From NCBI RefSeq assembly GCF_003268775.1, contig NZ_QLSU01000003.1, forward strand, positions 414,248 through 478,247: a DNA stretch of 64,000 bases. The letters are read 5' to 3'. The position numbers were made by a program, and so were the translations under genes. Below, in pieces: positions 1 to 8,890 of the stretch (positions are counted from its first letter, which is position 1; every line of letters begins with the position of its first letter). The notes under the pieces were generated by a model. It was given only the letters and a program-made list of their open reading frames with translations, was not told the origin of the DNA and made no database searches. This stretch comes from Paraburkholderia unamae. GTDB lineage: Bacteria; Pseudomonadota; Gammaproteobacteria; Burkholderiales; Burkholderiaceae.

Positions 1-1186
1 CCGCGCGGCCGAGCACGAGGCTACAGTTCGTGCCGCCGAAGCCGAACGAATTGCTGAGCACCACGTCCACGCGCGCCTCGCGGCTCTCCAGCACATAGTC
101 GAGGCCAAGCGCGGGATCGGGCTGCGCGGTGTTGACGCCCGCGGGCATGAAGCGATGGCGCAGCGCGAGCGCCGCAATCACGGCTTCGAGCGCACCCGCC
201 GCGCCGAGCGTATGGCCGGTCGCGCCCTTGGTCGAGCTGCACGGGGTGCGCTCGAACAGCGCGCCGACCGCGCGGCTTTCGGCGGCGTCGTTGCTCGGCG
301 TGGCCGTGCCGTGCAGGTTGATATAGTCGATCTCGCCCGCGCTCACGCCCGCGGTCGCGAGCGCCTGCTCCATCGCCGCGCGCGCGCCGAGCCCGTCGGG
401 ATGCGGCGACGACATGTGATGCGCGTCACTCGATTCGCCCACGCCGAGCAGCAGGACCGCATCGTCGTCCGGCGTATCCGGCGCGCGTTCGAGCAGCGCG
501 AACGCCGCTGCCTCGCCAATGGAGATGCCGTTGCGGTTCACGTCGAACGGACGGCACGGGTCGCGCGAGAGCAGTTCCAGCGAATTGAAGCCATATAGCG
601 TTGTCAGGCACAACGAATCGACACCGCCCACCACCGCCGCGTCGATCAGCCCCGCTTCGATCATGCGGCGCGCGGAGCCGAACACCTTCGCCCCCGACGA
701 GCACGCCGACGAGATCGACGTGGCCGGTCCGCGCAGCCCGAACCAGGCGCGCACGAAGGCGGCAAGCGAATACGGGTTGTGCGTTTCGGCGTAGTGAAAG
801 CCCGGCGCGAGCGCGCCGCTTTGCGGGTCGCGCCGCCGGTACGCGTATTCGGTTTCGAGGATGCCCGAGGTGCTGGTGCCGACGAACACGCCCACGCGCG
901 CGGCGCCATAGCGCGCGACGGCGGCTTCGACATGCTGTGCGAAGCCGTCCTGCGTGAAACCGAGTTGCGCGAGACGGTTGTTGCGGCACGCGTAGTCCGC
1001 GAGATCGGCGCGCATCGTTTGCGATTCGACGTCGGCCACCGCGCCTATCCACGTGTCGAGTTCCGCGCGCTCGAAGTCGCACGGCGCGAGGCCGCCGCGC
1101 CGGTCGCGCAGCGCGTCGAGCGTCGCGGCGAGCCCGCGCCCAAGGCAACTGGTGGCGGTGAAGTGCGAAAGAATCAGGGGTTTCAC
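1..1186 (-). CDS. beta-ketoacyl-ACP synthase of an aryl-polyene cluster, 3' end cut by window edge
   Basis: Condensing enzyme expected to extend the polyene chain on a carrier protein. About 395 residues are visible. The thiolase-fold triad can be read: Cys162 in SSACSSG, His292 in NLHGTATPS and His325 in KGATGHTLG, with a C-terminal SFGFGGTN motif near the edge. The start is taken as GTG at 1186, 31 bases after the deacetylase stop; no in-frame ATG gives a better N-terminus, which begins at the first strand of the fold. It is the last visible gene of a tightly packed leftward operon (8890 to below 1). Most of a normal ~400-residue protein is present. Family is sure; the aryl-polyene role comes from the neighbours. 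Confidence 0.93.
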   Translation of the reverse strand, partial: MKPLILSHFTATSCLGRGLAATLDALRDRRGGLAPCDFERAELDTWIGAVADVESQTMRADLADYACRNNRLAQLGFTQDGFAQHVEAAVARYGAARVGVFVGTSTSGILETEYAYRRRDPQSGALAPGFHYAETHNPYSLAAFVRAWFGLRGPATSISSACSSGAKVFGSARRMIEAGLIDAAVVGGVDSLCLTTLYGFNSLELLSRDPCRPFDVNRNGISIGEAAAFALLERAPDTPDDDAVLLLGVGESSDAHHMSSPHPDGLGARAAMEQALATAGVSAGEIDYINLHGTATPSNDAAESRAVGALFERTPCSSTKGATGHTLGAAGALEAVIAALALRHRFMPAGVNTAQPDPALGLDYVLESREARVDVVLSNSFGFGGTNCSLVLGRA

Positions 1187-1217
1187 GTCGATCGGGTCCG
1201 GTGTCGCAGCGGTGGTA

Positions 1218-2078
1218 TCAGGGATGGTCGTCGAGGCACGCGCGCAGCGTCGTCCACGGCAAGCGGGCTTCGGCGGCGGCGCGCAGGAGCGCCGGCAGCA
1301 CGTCGAGCACGAGCGGTTCGCCGCGCGCGTCGCGGGCCGCGTGGCCGTCGTGCACGAGCAGGATGTCGCGCGGCGCGAGGCCGTCGAGCAGGCGGCGCGC
1401 GACCGTGCCCGCGTCTTTCGCGCGCGTGTCGAAGCCGCGCCGCGTCCAGCTCGCGAGGTGCAGACCCAGGTCGCACAGCACGGGTTCGAGGAAGGGATTG
1501 CGCAGGCCCGCGGGCGCGCGAAAGAAACGCGGCGCGGTGCCCGCGATCTCGGTCAACGTGCGCTGCGCCGCTTCGATTTCGCGCTTCATCGCGCGCGGCC
1601 CGGTGAGCGAAAACGTGTGACGGTGGCGCTGGCTATGATTTTCGACCGCGTGGCCGCGCGCGACGATCGCCTCGATCCACTGCGGATGCCGGCGCGCGAG
1701 GTCGCCGATGCAGAAGAACGTTGCGCGCGCATCGTAACGGTCGAGCAGGTCGAGGACGCGCGGCGTTACTTCGGGGTCCGGACCATCGTCGATGGTGAGC
1801 GCGATGCACTCGCCCGCATGCTGCGGCAAACGCGTCCAGTTGGGCCCGAGCAGCGCGCTGCGCGGCCACAACCCGGCGGCGGTCAACGCGAGATGCGAGG
1901 CGACCACGCCGCCTGCGACCCACGGCCAGGCGTGCGGCTGCGCAAGCAGCGCGGCGGCCGCGCCCGCGTGCACCGCCGCCGCGCCGTAGATCGACGGCGC
2001 GGGTTTCCAGCGGCGCGCCGTGGCGCACGCGGGCGTCGGGACCGCGGACGGCCTGGAGGGCAGCATGGGCGTGCTCAT
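1218..2078 (-). CDS. NodB-type polysaccharide deacetylase
   Basis: 286-residue carbohydrate esterase family 4 protein. A hydrophobic segment at about residues 30-75 looks like one or two membrane passes, followed by the NodB domain. Catalytic and metal residues are visible: Asp97-Asp98 in TIDDGPDP and the H148-x3-H152 motif in NHSQRH. Its ATG overlaps the stop of the exporter gene (ATGA), so the two are translationally coupled. Family members remove N- or O-acetyl groups from sugars. Deacetylation is not a core polyene-synthesis step, so it may act on a glycosylated pigment lipid or on an envelope polysaccharide; that role is inference. Confidence 0.88.
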   Translation of the reverse strand: MSTPMLPSRPSAVPTPACATARRWKPAPSIYGAAAVHAGAAAALLAQPHAWPWVAGGVVASHLALTAAGLWPRSALLGPNWTRLPQHAGECIALTIDDGPDPEVTPRVLDLLDRYDARATFFCIGDLARRHPQWIEAIVARGHAVENHSQRHRHTFSLTGPRAMKREIEAAQRTLTEIAGTAPRFFRAPAGLRNPFLEPVLCDLGLHLASWTRRGFDTRAKDAGTVARRLLDGLAPRDILLVHDGHAARDARGEPLVLDVLPALLRAAAEARLPWTTLRACLDDHP

Positions 2079-4645
2079 GCGCTGCCTCCGTGCGAATGGT
2101 TCATATGCGCGTGTTCCTCGCGCGCGCGGGCGGGCCGGCGCTGCGCGAGGGAATCGCCGGGGGCGCGTGCGGGAACGCGCGCGGCGGCGCTGGCCTGCGC
2201 GAGCGGCGGCGCAAGAATCGCCGCGAACACGAGCGCGAGCATCGCGCCCGGCCCGACCGTCAGGCCGAACGTTTCGAGCAACGGCACATGGGAAAGCGCG
2301 AGCAGGCCGAAGCCCGCCACCGTCGCGAGATTGGCGACCAGCAGCGAGACCAGCGTGCGCGGCGTCGCGCGCTGCGTACGGTCGTTGCGCGCCTGCTTGC
2401 AGAAGAACAGCGCATAGTTCGAGCCCACCGCCACGATGAGCAGCATGCCCACCAAGTGCAGGATGGTGAGCTGAACGCCCGCCAGCGTGAAGCCCGCCGC
2501 CACGACCAGCACGGCCGCCACGAGCGGCGCGAGCGCATGTGCCGCGCGCACGGGCGAGCGCAACGCGAGCGTGAGCAGGACGACGATGGCGGCGAAGCCC
2601 GCCAGCGACAGGCGAATGTCTTCGTGCACGTAGTTCACGTAGAGGCGGTCGGCCTCGGCTTTCATATCGACGAACAACGCGCCGGGCACGTTCGCGCGAG
2701 CGACGGCGTCGCTCACGGGCGTCGCGTCGAGACTGGGCGTGCTTGTGGCCGTGCTTGCGGCCATGTTCGCGGCCGCTGCGGCCTGTGGCGCACGCAGCGC
2801 CAGCATCGCGGTCCACTGGCCATCGCGCCGGGTCAGCAGCCCGTCGACGGCCAGCGCCATCGACGTGCCCTTGAGGTCCGCGCGCGTGACGAGCGGCGCG
2901 GCGCGCGCGGCTTCGGCATCGGCGAGGAACGGCGCGAAGGCGTCGGGCTTCACGCTCACCGGCTGGTTCTGGATGGCTTCGTTCAGGCGCGCCGCCAGCA
3001 CCTGGCGCTCCGGCAGACTCGCGAGGCGCGCGCGCTGCATGGCGTCGCTCGGCAGATAGCGCGCCGGGCTCTCGAAACCGCCCAGCACGCCGCGATCGAC
3101 GAGCGGCTGCAACTGCGCGCCGACCTTCTCCGCGCCTTCGAGCGCGGCTTGCTCGCTCGCGGCGGGAATCACCACGAGATAGCGCACGTCGGGCGCGCCC
3201 ACGTCGGCGCGCAGGCGTGTGTCGAGCGCCTGGCTCGCGGCGGGCACCGGGCTCAGCGTGGCAAGCTCCTGACTCCAGAGGTCGCCGCGATGCAGCCACA
3301 GCGTGGCGACGGCGCCGAGCACGAGCGCCGCGAGCGGCCAGCGCAAACGCGGCGCACCCTGCGCGAGACGCGCCAGCACCGCGCCGATGCGCGAAACGTC
3401 GCGAATCGCGATCGTGCCGCCGCACAGCCTCGGCAGCACGAAGCGCGTGACGAGCGCGGCGCTCGCGAGGCCCGCGATCGAAAAGAGACCGAGTTGCACG
3501 AGGCCGGGGAAGCCCGAGAACAGCATCGAGGCGAAACCGCACACGGAGGTCAGCACGCCCAGGCGGATAGTCGGCCAGTAGGCGGCGAGCCACGCGCGCA
3601 TCGTGTCCTTGCCCTGCTTCGCGTCCTGCGACGACTGCACGAACAGGTAGATCGAGTAATCCACGGCCTCGCCGATCAGCGTCGTGCCGAAACCGAGCGT
3701 CAACCCGTGCACGGTGCCGAACGCTAGCGCGACCGCCGCGATGCCGGCCGCCACGCCCGAAAGCACCGGCAGAAGGCCCAGCGCGAGCGTGCGCGGCGAG
3801 CGGTAGAGCGTGAGCAGCAGCGCGACGATGAGCACGAGGCTCAGCGTGGAGAGGCGCTCGACGTCGTGGCGAATGGCGTCGCGCGTGGCGACCCCGAACA
3901 CGCCCGGCCCCGTCATCGACACCTGGTAGGCCGAAGCATTCGGCAAGGTGCGTGCGGCGGCTTCGAAGGCGCGCTGCACGGCCTCGATCGCGCGGGCCTG
4001 CGCGTCGGTGTCGGAGCCGGCGGCGGCCGTTTGCGCGACGAGCACGGCGCGCCGGCCGTCACGCGAGGCCCACACGCCGCCACGGCTCACGGGCTGCGCC
4101 GCGCTGTCGAGCTGGCCGACCAGCGCCGCCACTTCGCCCGTGGGGTCGCGCGGCAGCAGGTCCTTGGCAACGAACCCCGCCGACGAGCTCAACAAATCGA
4201 GGCTCTCGCCCAGCGCGTCGTGCATGCCCTGGGCGGTAAAGCGCTGCGGCGTGACCGCCGGGCTCAGCACGTAGCGGTGCGCGAACATGAACTGCTCGTC
4301 GCGTGCGTCGCTCTCGCCCGAGCCGTTGTGCACGGCCGCGAACTGCGGATCGGCGCGCAGGGTCGCGGCCACACGGCGCGACAGCGTGGCGCGCGTGCTC
4401 TCGTAGCCGCCGTCGATGGCGACGAGGATCAGCCGCGAAGCGAGGCCGTCGCGCAACTGGTCGACGAGCACGCGTTGCGTCTCGCTCGGCGAGCGCGGCA
4501 GGAACGCGGAAAGGTCGGCGCTGAAATTCGCGCGGCCGATCGCCACCGCGCACGCCACGAGGCACAGCAGCCATACCGCAACGGCGTGGCGTTGCACCGC
4601 CGCGAGGCCGCGTGCGATGGCGTTGGGGCGCGCTTGCGGGTCCAT
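2075..4645 (-). CDS. RND/MMPL-family exporter of the pigment cluster
   Basis: 856-residue inner-membrane protein with the two-fold RND architecture. It has an N-terminal membrane helix (residues ~20-40), a large periplasmic loop, a helix bundle around residues 265-430, a second periplasmic loop and a second helix bundle around 680-830. COG4258-type MMPL exporters are standard members of aryl-polyene, flexirubin and xanthomonadin clusters and are thought to move the pigment lipid across the inner membrane. The ATG overlaps the LolA-like gene stop by one base and its own stop overlaps the deacetylase start. The C-terminus ends in a short His-containing tail (HMNHSHGG). Confidence 0.9.
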   Translation of the reverse strand: MDPQARPNAIARGLAAVQRHAVAVWLLCLVACAVAIGRANFSADLSAFLPRSPSETQRVLVDQLRDGLASRLILVAIDGGYESTRATLSRRVAATLRADPQFAAVHNGSGESDARDEQFMFAHRYVLSPAVTPQRFTAQGMHDALGESLDLLSSSAGFVAKDLLPRDPTGEVAALVGQLDSAAQPVSRGGVWASRDGRRAVLVAQTAAAGSDTDAQARAIEAVQRAFEAAARTLPNASAYQVSMTGPGVFGVATRDAIRHDVERLSTLSLVLIVALLLTLYRSPRTLALGLLPVLSGVAAGIAAVALAFGTVHGLTLGFGTTLIGEAVDYSIYLFVQSSQDAKQGKDTMRAWLAAYWPTIRLGVLTSVCGFASMLFSGFPGLVQLGLFSIAGLASAALVTRFVLPRLCGGTIAIRDVSRIGAVLARLAQGAPRLRWPLAALVLGAVATLWLHRGDLWSQELATLSPVPAASQALDTRLRADVGAPDVRYLVVIPAASEQAALEGAEKVGAQLQPLVDRGVLGGFESPARYLPSDAMQRARLASLPERQVLAARLNEAIQNQPVSVKPDAFAPFLADAEAARAAPLVTRADLKGTSMALAVDGLLTRRDGQWTAMLALRAPQAAAAANMAASTATSTPSLDATPVSDAVARANVPGALFVDMKAEADRLYVNYVHEDIRLSLAGFAAIVVLLTLALRSPVRAAHALAPLVAAVLVVAAGFTLAGVQLTILHLVGMLLIVAVGSNYALFFCKQARNDRTQRATPRTLVSLLVANLATVAGFGLLALSHVPLLETFGLTVGPGAMLALVFAAILAPPLAQASAAARVPARAPGDSLAQRRPARAREEHAHMNHSHGGSA

Positions 4646-5271
4646 CAGTTCGTGTCCGCGGCAAGGGCGTGCAGGCGCATCAGCGAATGATCGCCGTCGG
4701 CCTGCTGGATCGCGACGCTGCGCAACGCGTCGCGCGTGCCGTCTATGGTGATCGCGCTCACCACCTTGCGCATGCGCGAATCGAGCGGCGTGAGCGTGAG
4801 GGTCCAGTCGTCGCCCTGGCCCGCGAGCGCGACCTTGTACACCTGTTCGAGCGCGAAGCGGTTGCCCGCGAGCGTCGCGCGAATGCTCTCGATAAATGCG
4901 CCCAGCTCGGGATAGCGCGCGAGCGAAAGCGTGTATTTGTGGTTCTCGCGCTGCACGGTGAGCATGTCGCCGTCCACCACGAGGTGCTCGGGCTTCGGGC
5001 TCTGCGTGATCTTTTCCAGATGATCGGGCGCGACGAACACGAGTTCTCCTGACGATTCCAGCGGCTGCGTGGCGATCGACAGGTATTTCGTTTCCGTGAA
5101 GCTCGCGCGGCCCGACTTGTGCTGCGCGAGCGTGGACATCAGGCGGTCGAGCGTCCAGGCGGACTGCCCGGCATCGGCTGCCTGCGCCTGCGCGAACGGC
5201 GCGAGCGCCAGCGCGACGAGCGCAGCGCTCGCCGCCGCGCGCAAGAACGAGGAAGGACGGAGCGCGTTCAT
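4645..5271 (-). CDS. LolA-like outer-membrane carrier protein
   Basis: 208-residue periplasmic protein with a clear signal peptide (hydrophobic core about residues 10-28, cleavage near AQAQA-AD). The mature part has LolA-type features such as GRASFTETKYL and a SSGELVFVAPDHLEKIT segment, typical of the unclosed beta-barrel lipoprotein carrier fold. It is a paralogue dedicated to the pigment cluster rather than the housekeeping LolA, and would shuttle the aryl-polyene lipid from the MMPL exporter to the outer membrane (inference from cluster conservation). The start overlaps the acyltransferase stop (ATGA). Confidence 0.88.
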   Translation of the reverse strand: MNALRPSSFLRAAASAALVALALAPFAQAQAADAGQSAWTLDRLMSTLAQHKSGRASFTETKYLSIATQPLESSGELVFVAPDHLEKITQSPKPEHLVVDGDMLTVQRENHKYTLSLARYPELGAFIESIRATLAGNRFALEQVYKVALAGQGDDWTLTLTPLDSRMRKVVSAITIDGTRDALRSVAIQQADGDHSLMRLHALAADTN

Positions 5272-6359
5272 GCGTCGGTTACCTCATGCACGGGCAGCTC
5301 GGCGGCGGCGGCACGCGCTTCACGTCGCTCGATGCGCTCGCGGCGGCGCACGGGAGCCGCCGCAGCGGGCGACGGGGAACGGACCGGCGCGGGCGCTCCG
5401 ACGTTGGCAGCGTTGGCGGCATTGGCGGCGCTCGCCGCCTGCGCGCTCTTCCTGCCGACCTGCCAGAAGTCGAAATAGTTGAACCAGTTGTACGGCGCCG
5501 TGCGGCAGTAACGGTCCAGCAGCGAGACGTAGCGCACGAGCGCCGCGTCGATGGCGCGCTGGCGCGCCTCGCGCGGCACGTCCGTGAAATCGGCGAGCGT
5601 TTCGAAGTGCACGTCGTAGCGGTTGCCGCCACGGTAAAGGCCCGTCATGAAGAGCACCGGGCGCTTGAGCATCGCGGCCATGTAGAGCGGCCCGAGCGGA
5701 AACGCCGCCGGCTCGCCGAGGAAGGCCATGCGCCGCATGGTGGCCGCGTCGTCGGCGAGCAGCGTGCGGTCGGCGAGCATGCCGACCATGCAGTTCTGGT
5801 CCAGACGCTCGTGCACCCTCAGCATCGAATCGACCTGGCCGAGACCGATCACCTCGGGTTTCGCGGCCGGGTTCACGGCCGCGAGCGTCGCATTGATCCG
5901 CTGCGCGTTTTCCTCGTACATCGTCACGACCACGCGCAGGTCGGGCCGCGTGCGGCCGAGCGCGCGCACCACCTCGAAGCTGCCCAGGTGGCCGCCCATC
6001 AGGAACGCGCCGCGCCCCTTCGCGAGCGTGGCGTCCACGAGCGTGTGGCCGTGCGGGCGGATGTCGAACAGGTCGAAACGCGCATTCATCAGATAGATGC
6101 GGTCGTGGATCGTCGCGGCAAACGTGAACACATGGCGATACACATCGCGCCATTGCGCGGGGCGGCCCAGCACGCGGCGCAGATAGTCGCGCGAGGCCGC
6201 GCACGCGCGCGGCGAGAACAGCACGAAATACACGGCGATCAGATGCAGCACGGCGCGCCCCGCGCGGCGGCCGAGGCGCAGCGAGATCCACGTCATGACA
6301 CGCAGCAGCAGCGCGTTGCTGCGTTCCTGTTGCCTGGCCCAGTCGGTGCGCTTCGTCAT
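5268..6359 (-). CDS. LpxL/HtrB-like acyltransferase
   Basis: 363-residue membrane-associated acyltransferase of the lipid A biosynthesis acyltransferase family. The HX4E catalytic motif is seen as H124-LGSF-E129, after an N-terminal amphipathic or membrane segment at ~30-48. In aryl-polyene clusters this enzyme is believed to attach the polyene acyl group to its lipid carrier. The start at 6359 is chosen because it overlaps the stop of the AMP-ligase gene (ATGA); a longer frame runs upstream to 6554 but is low-complexity Arg-rich. The C-terminal 50 residues are an Ala/Pro/Arg-rich tail containing AAN repeats, probably disordered. Confidence 0.9.
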   Translation of the reverse strand: MTKRTDWARQQERSNALLLRVMTWISLRLGRRAGRAVLHLIAVYFVLFSPRACAASRDYLRRVLGRPAQWRDVYRHVFTFAATIHDRIYLMNARFDLFDIRPHGHTLVDATLAKGRGAFLMGGHLGSFEVVRALGRTRPDLRVVVTMYEENAQRINATLAAVNPAAKPEVIGLGQVDSMLRVHERLDQNCMVGMLADRTLLADDAATMRRMAFLGEPAAFPLGPLYMAAMLKRPVLFMTGLYRGGNRYDVHFETLADFTDVPREARQRAIDAALVRYVSLLDRYCRTAPYNWFNYFDFWQVGRKSAQAASAANAANAANVGAPAPVRSPSPAAAAPVRRRERIERREARAAAAELPVHEVTDA

Positions 6360-8218
6360 GGCTGCGCTCCGTCGTTCGTGGCGCGCGCCGTCGCACCGCC
6401 ACTCATTGCGCCGGCGATCACGCCGCTCGCCACGTCGCGCGCGCCCGCGCGCAGCGTGAAGCGGATCGCGCCGCCCGTGCCTTCGTCCCACGCGAGGTCG
6501 AACGTTTCGCCGGGCGCGGCCGGGCTCAGGAATTTCGCGGAACTGAGCTTCCACGCGTCCATCGGCCGGTTGAGCGAGGTGCCGATCGCGTCGATGACAT
6601 GATCGAGCAGCACCACGCCGGGCACGACCGGATGCCCCGGGAAGTGTCCGGGCAGCGCGGGATGGTCGGCGGCGATCGTAAACGAAAGCGCGCGCGGCGC
6701 CTTCGTGCCCGCGCCGCGCGTGTGCAGCGCGACGAGCGCCGCGAGCACGTCGTGCGGCAGCTTGCCCGTGTCGTTACGCGGCAGCGAATCGACGAACACG
6801 AGCGGGCGCGGCATGAAAGCGGGATCGATACGCTCGCGCAGCGCGCGTTGCAAGTCGGCGGCGGCGAGCGTCGGTGCGACCACCAGCGCGACGAGGCGCT
6901 TCACGCCCTCGCCATCGCCCTCGTGTTCCTCATGCTCGGGCATGAAGAACACGCCGTCCACCACGCCCGCAATCGCGTTGAGCTGATGATTGAGGTAGGC
7001 GAGCGACGTGCGCTTGCCCGCGATATTGATGAGGTCCGCCTTGCGCCCGTGCAGCAGGAAGCGCCGCGTGTCGAGCAGTTCGAGCGCGTCGCCCATCGGC
7101 ACGGGTTCTTCCACGTGGCCGCCGGAGACCCATACCGTCGGGCCCTTGTCGTCGCTTTCCGGCGTTTCGCTCGCGCGCGCTTCGAGGCGAATGCGCGGAA
7201 ACAGCTCCCACGTCGCGCCCTGCGCGGTGCGGCGCGTGGCGATCTGGCCGGTTTCGGTGCTGCCGTAAATTTCGATGAGCGGCGCCGTGAGGCGCGTCTC
7301 GGCTTCGAGCGCGAGTTTTTCCGCCAGCGGCGCGGTGGCGCACAGCACGAGTTCGGCTTCGGGCAGCGGCTGGTCGGTAGCGAGCAGCGCGCGCAGATGG
7401 ATCGGCGACGTGACGAGCACGCGCGGCTGCGGCACCGCTTCGAGTTCCGTGCGGATATCGCCGGGGTAGAACGGCAGGCGGTTGCTGAACGCGAGGCCGC
7501 CGATCAGCGCAAGCAGCACCGTCGATTCGAAACCGTACATGTGCTGCGGCGGCACGGTGCCGACGATCGTGCAGGCGCGCGCGTCGAGCAGGCCGAGGCG
7601 CGCGGCGGCCGCGCGCACGTTGGCGACGAGAAAGCCCCAGGTCTTGCGGTGCGGCACGGGCGCGCCCGTCGAGCCCGAGGTGAACACATAGGCCATGATG
7701 CGCGCGGCGTCGATTTCCGGCACGACGAAAGGCGCGTCCGTGGCGGCGGGTTGAGCCGCTTGTGCCGCTTGTGCCGCTTGTGCCGCTTGTGCAACTTGAG
7801 CCACTTGTGCCGCTCCTGCGTCCGGATCGGCCTGCGTCGCTTCGGGATACGCGAAGCGAGGCAGGTCGATCGCGCAGTCGGGCGCGTCGTGCAGGCAGAA
7901 TGCGTCGGGCGCGAACGAGGCGAGCTGGCGCACCGTCTCGGGCGTATGCGTGGAAGGCAGCAGGCTGATGCGCCCGGCGACGAGCGCCGCGCACAGGCTC
8001 ACCGTGAAGCGGTAGCGGTCGCGGCACACGTTGAACACGTGGCCGCCCGCCGGCAGCGCCGCGGCCACGCGCGCCACGTCGGCGAGGAAGGTGCGCACCG
8101 TGACGGGCGCGCCGTCGCGCCAGGCAACGACCTGGTCGGGCGACGAATGAAAAACAAGCGGATGAGTCGGCATAACTTCAGTCGATACAGATTCCTGGTT
8201 CGGCGTGGCGGCATCCAT
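6356..8218 (-). CDS. AMP-dependent acyl ligase fused to hotdog dehydratase
   Basis: 620-residue two-domain protein. Residues ~1-500 form an adenylate-forming domain, with phosphate loop TSGSTG at 180-185, an EIYGSTETG motif near 315 and a DLINIAGKR hinge region. Residues from 519 form a FabA/FabZ-like hotdog domain, beginning with the dehydratase-type motif LPGHFPGHPVVPG. The ligase would activate the aryl starter (4-hydroxycinnamate-type acids in characterised aryl-polyene pathways) and the hotdog part would dehydrate the 3-hydroxyacyl intermediate. Low-complexity AQ-rich residues ~136-156 just before the phosphate loop are coded by a tandem repeat. Only 3 bases separate it from the upstream gene. 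Confidence 0.92.
   Translation of the reverse strand: MDAATPNQESVSTEVMPTHPLVFHSSPDQVVAWRDGAPVTVRTFLADVARVAAALPAGGHVFNVCRDRYRFTVSLCAALVAGRISLLPSTHTPETVRQLASFAPDAFCLHDAPDCAIDLPRFAYPEATQADPDAGAAQVAQVAQAAQAAQAAQAAQPAATDAPFVVPEIDAARIMAYVFTSGSTGAPVPHRKTWGFLVANVRAAAARLGLLDARACTIVGTVPPQHMYGFESTVLLALIGGLAFSNRLPFYPGDIRTELEAVPQPRVLVTSPIHLRALLATDQPLPEAELVLCATAPLAEKLALEAETRLTAPLIEIYGSTETGQIATRRTAQGATWELFPRIRLEARASETPESDDKGPTVWVSGGHVEEPVPMGDALELLDTRRFLLHGRKADLINIAGKRTSLAYLNHQLNAIAGVVDGVFFMPEHEEHEGDGEGVKRLVALVVAPTLAAADLQRALRERIDPAFMPRPLVFVDSLPRNDTGKLPHDVLAALVALHTRGAGTKAPRALSFTIAADHPALPGHFPGHPVVPGVVLLDHVIDAIGTSLNRPMDAWKLSSAKFLSPAAPGETFDLAWDEGTGGAIRFTLRAGARDVASGVIAGAMSGGATARATNDGAQP
7751..7813. repeat. 9-bp coding tandem repeat (7 units)
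   Basis: Seven adjacent copies of a 9-base unit, consensus TTGTGCCGC on the plus strand, three of them identical and the others differing by one to three bases. It stays in frame and encodes a run of AQA/AQV tripeptides in the ligase-dehydratase. Unit number could vary by slippage without a frameshift. Confidence 0.95.
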
Positions 8219-8221
8219 GGT

Positions 8222-8890
8222 TCAGCGATGCTCCGCGTGCGCCTGCGTGGTGTGCCGCGTGGTGTGCCGGTACGCGCGGATCGCGTCGAGCATGCCGGCG
8301 CGCGGTTCGCCCGGCAGCGCAAAACGCCGGCACGCGTGCTCGGCGACGAACATCACCGCGACGAGCGGCAGCGCCAGATAGTTGGCGAACGTCGACCACG
8401 CGACAATCGGTGCAATGGCGAACATCAGCGTCGAAACGCTGGCGATCGCGACGAAAAAGAGCGTCCAGGCGAGCGTGATCTGGCGCGTGTAGCGCGCGAC
8501 GGCCGGCGAGAGCGCGCCTGCGTGCATCATCGACGCAAACTGCGTGCACAACGGCACGCGCCCCGCCGCGAGCGTGCGCCCGAACAGCAGCGCCATCGCG
8601 AGGTTGAAGCTCACATGCTCCAGATACAGCCCCCACTCGAAATGTGAAGCAAGAGACGTGCGTGCGAGCCACAGCGCGAGCGCGACGAGCGCCCAGAGCG
8701 GCAGCAGCCACGCCCGGCGCGCCGAACGCGCGGCGGCCGCCAGCGCGAGCAGCAGCGGCGGCACGAGCGCCATGGCAAGGCCGAAGCCGTGCGCGCCCGG
8801 CGTCGCGACCGCGTAGTGCGCCCCCACCTGCCAGGCGGCCACCGCCGCCACGGCGAGGGCCGCGCGCGCCGCGTTCGCCGTCTGGCTCAT
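8222..8890 (-). CDS. COG4648-type integral membrane protein of the pigment cluster
   Basis: 222-residue polytopic membrane protein with hydrophobic segments at roughly residues 10-30, 38-55, 62-80, 90-110, 140-160 and 165-185. It resembles the uncharacterised COG4648 membrane proteins found next to the AMP ligase in aryl-polyene clusters. No catalytic motif is recognisable, and a role in assembling the membrane-bound synthesis complex is a guess from gene order. It is the first gene of the leftward operon and faces the divergent carrier-protein gene across a 568-base promoter region. Confidence 0.75.
   Translation of the reverse strand: MSQTANAARAALAVAAVAAWQVGAHYAVATPGAHGFGLAMALVPPLLLALAAAARSARRAWLLPLWALVALALWLARTSLASHFEWGLYLEHVSFNLAMALLFGRTLAAGRVPLCTQFASMMHAGALSPAVARYTRQITLAWTLFFVAIASVSTLMFAIAPIVAWSTFANYLALPLVAVMFVAEHACRRFALPGEPRAGMLDAIRAYRHTTRHTTQAHAEHR

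Noticed and set aside
1218..3593. Open frame of 791 codons running through the exporter gene into the deacetylase
   Set aside because: Only the last 286 codons are the deacetylase; the rest is an Arg/Ala-rich shadow of the exporter in another frame, and the real start overlaps the exporter stop.
5400..5450. GTTGGCAGC/GTTGGCGGC-type short repeats in the acyltransferase 3' end
   Set aside because: Only a few degenerate copies coding an Ala/Asn-rich tail; ordinary low-complexity sequence.
6599..8647. 682-codon open frame opposite the ligase-dehydratase
   Set aside because: Arg/His-rich composition typical of antisense frames in high-GC DNA; the minus-strand gene has clear motifs.
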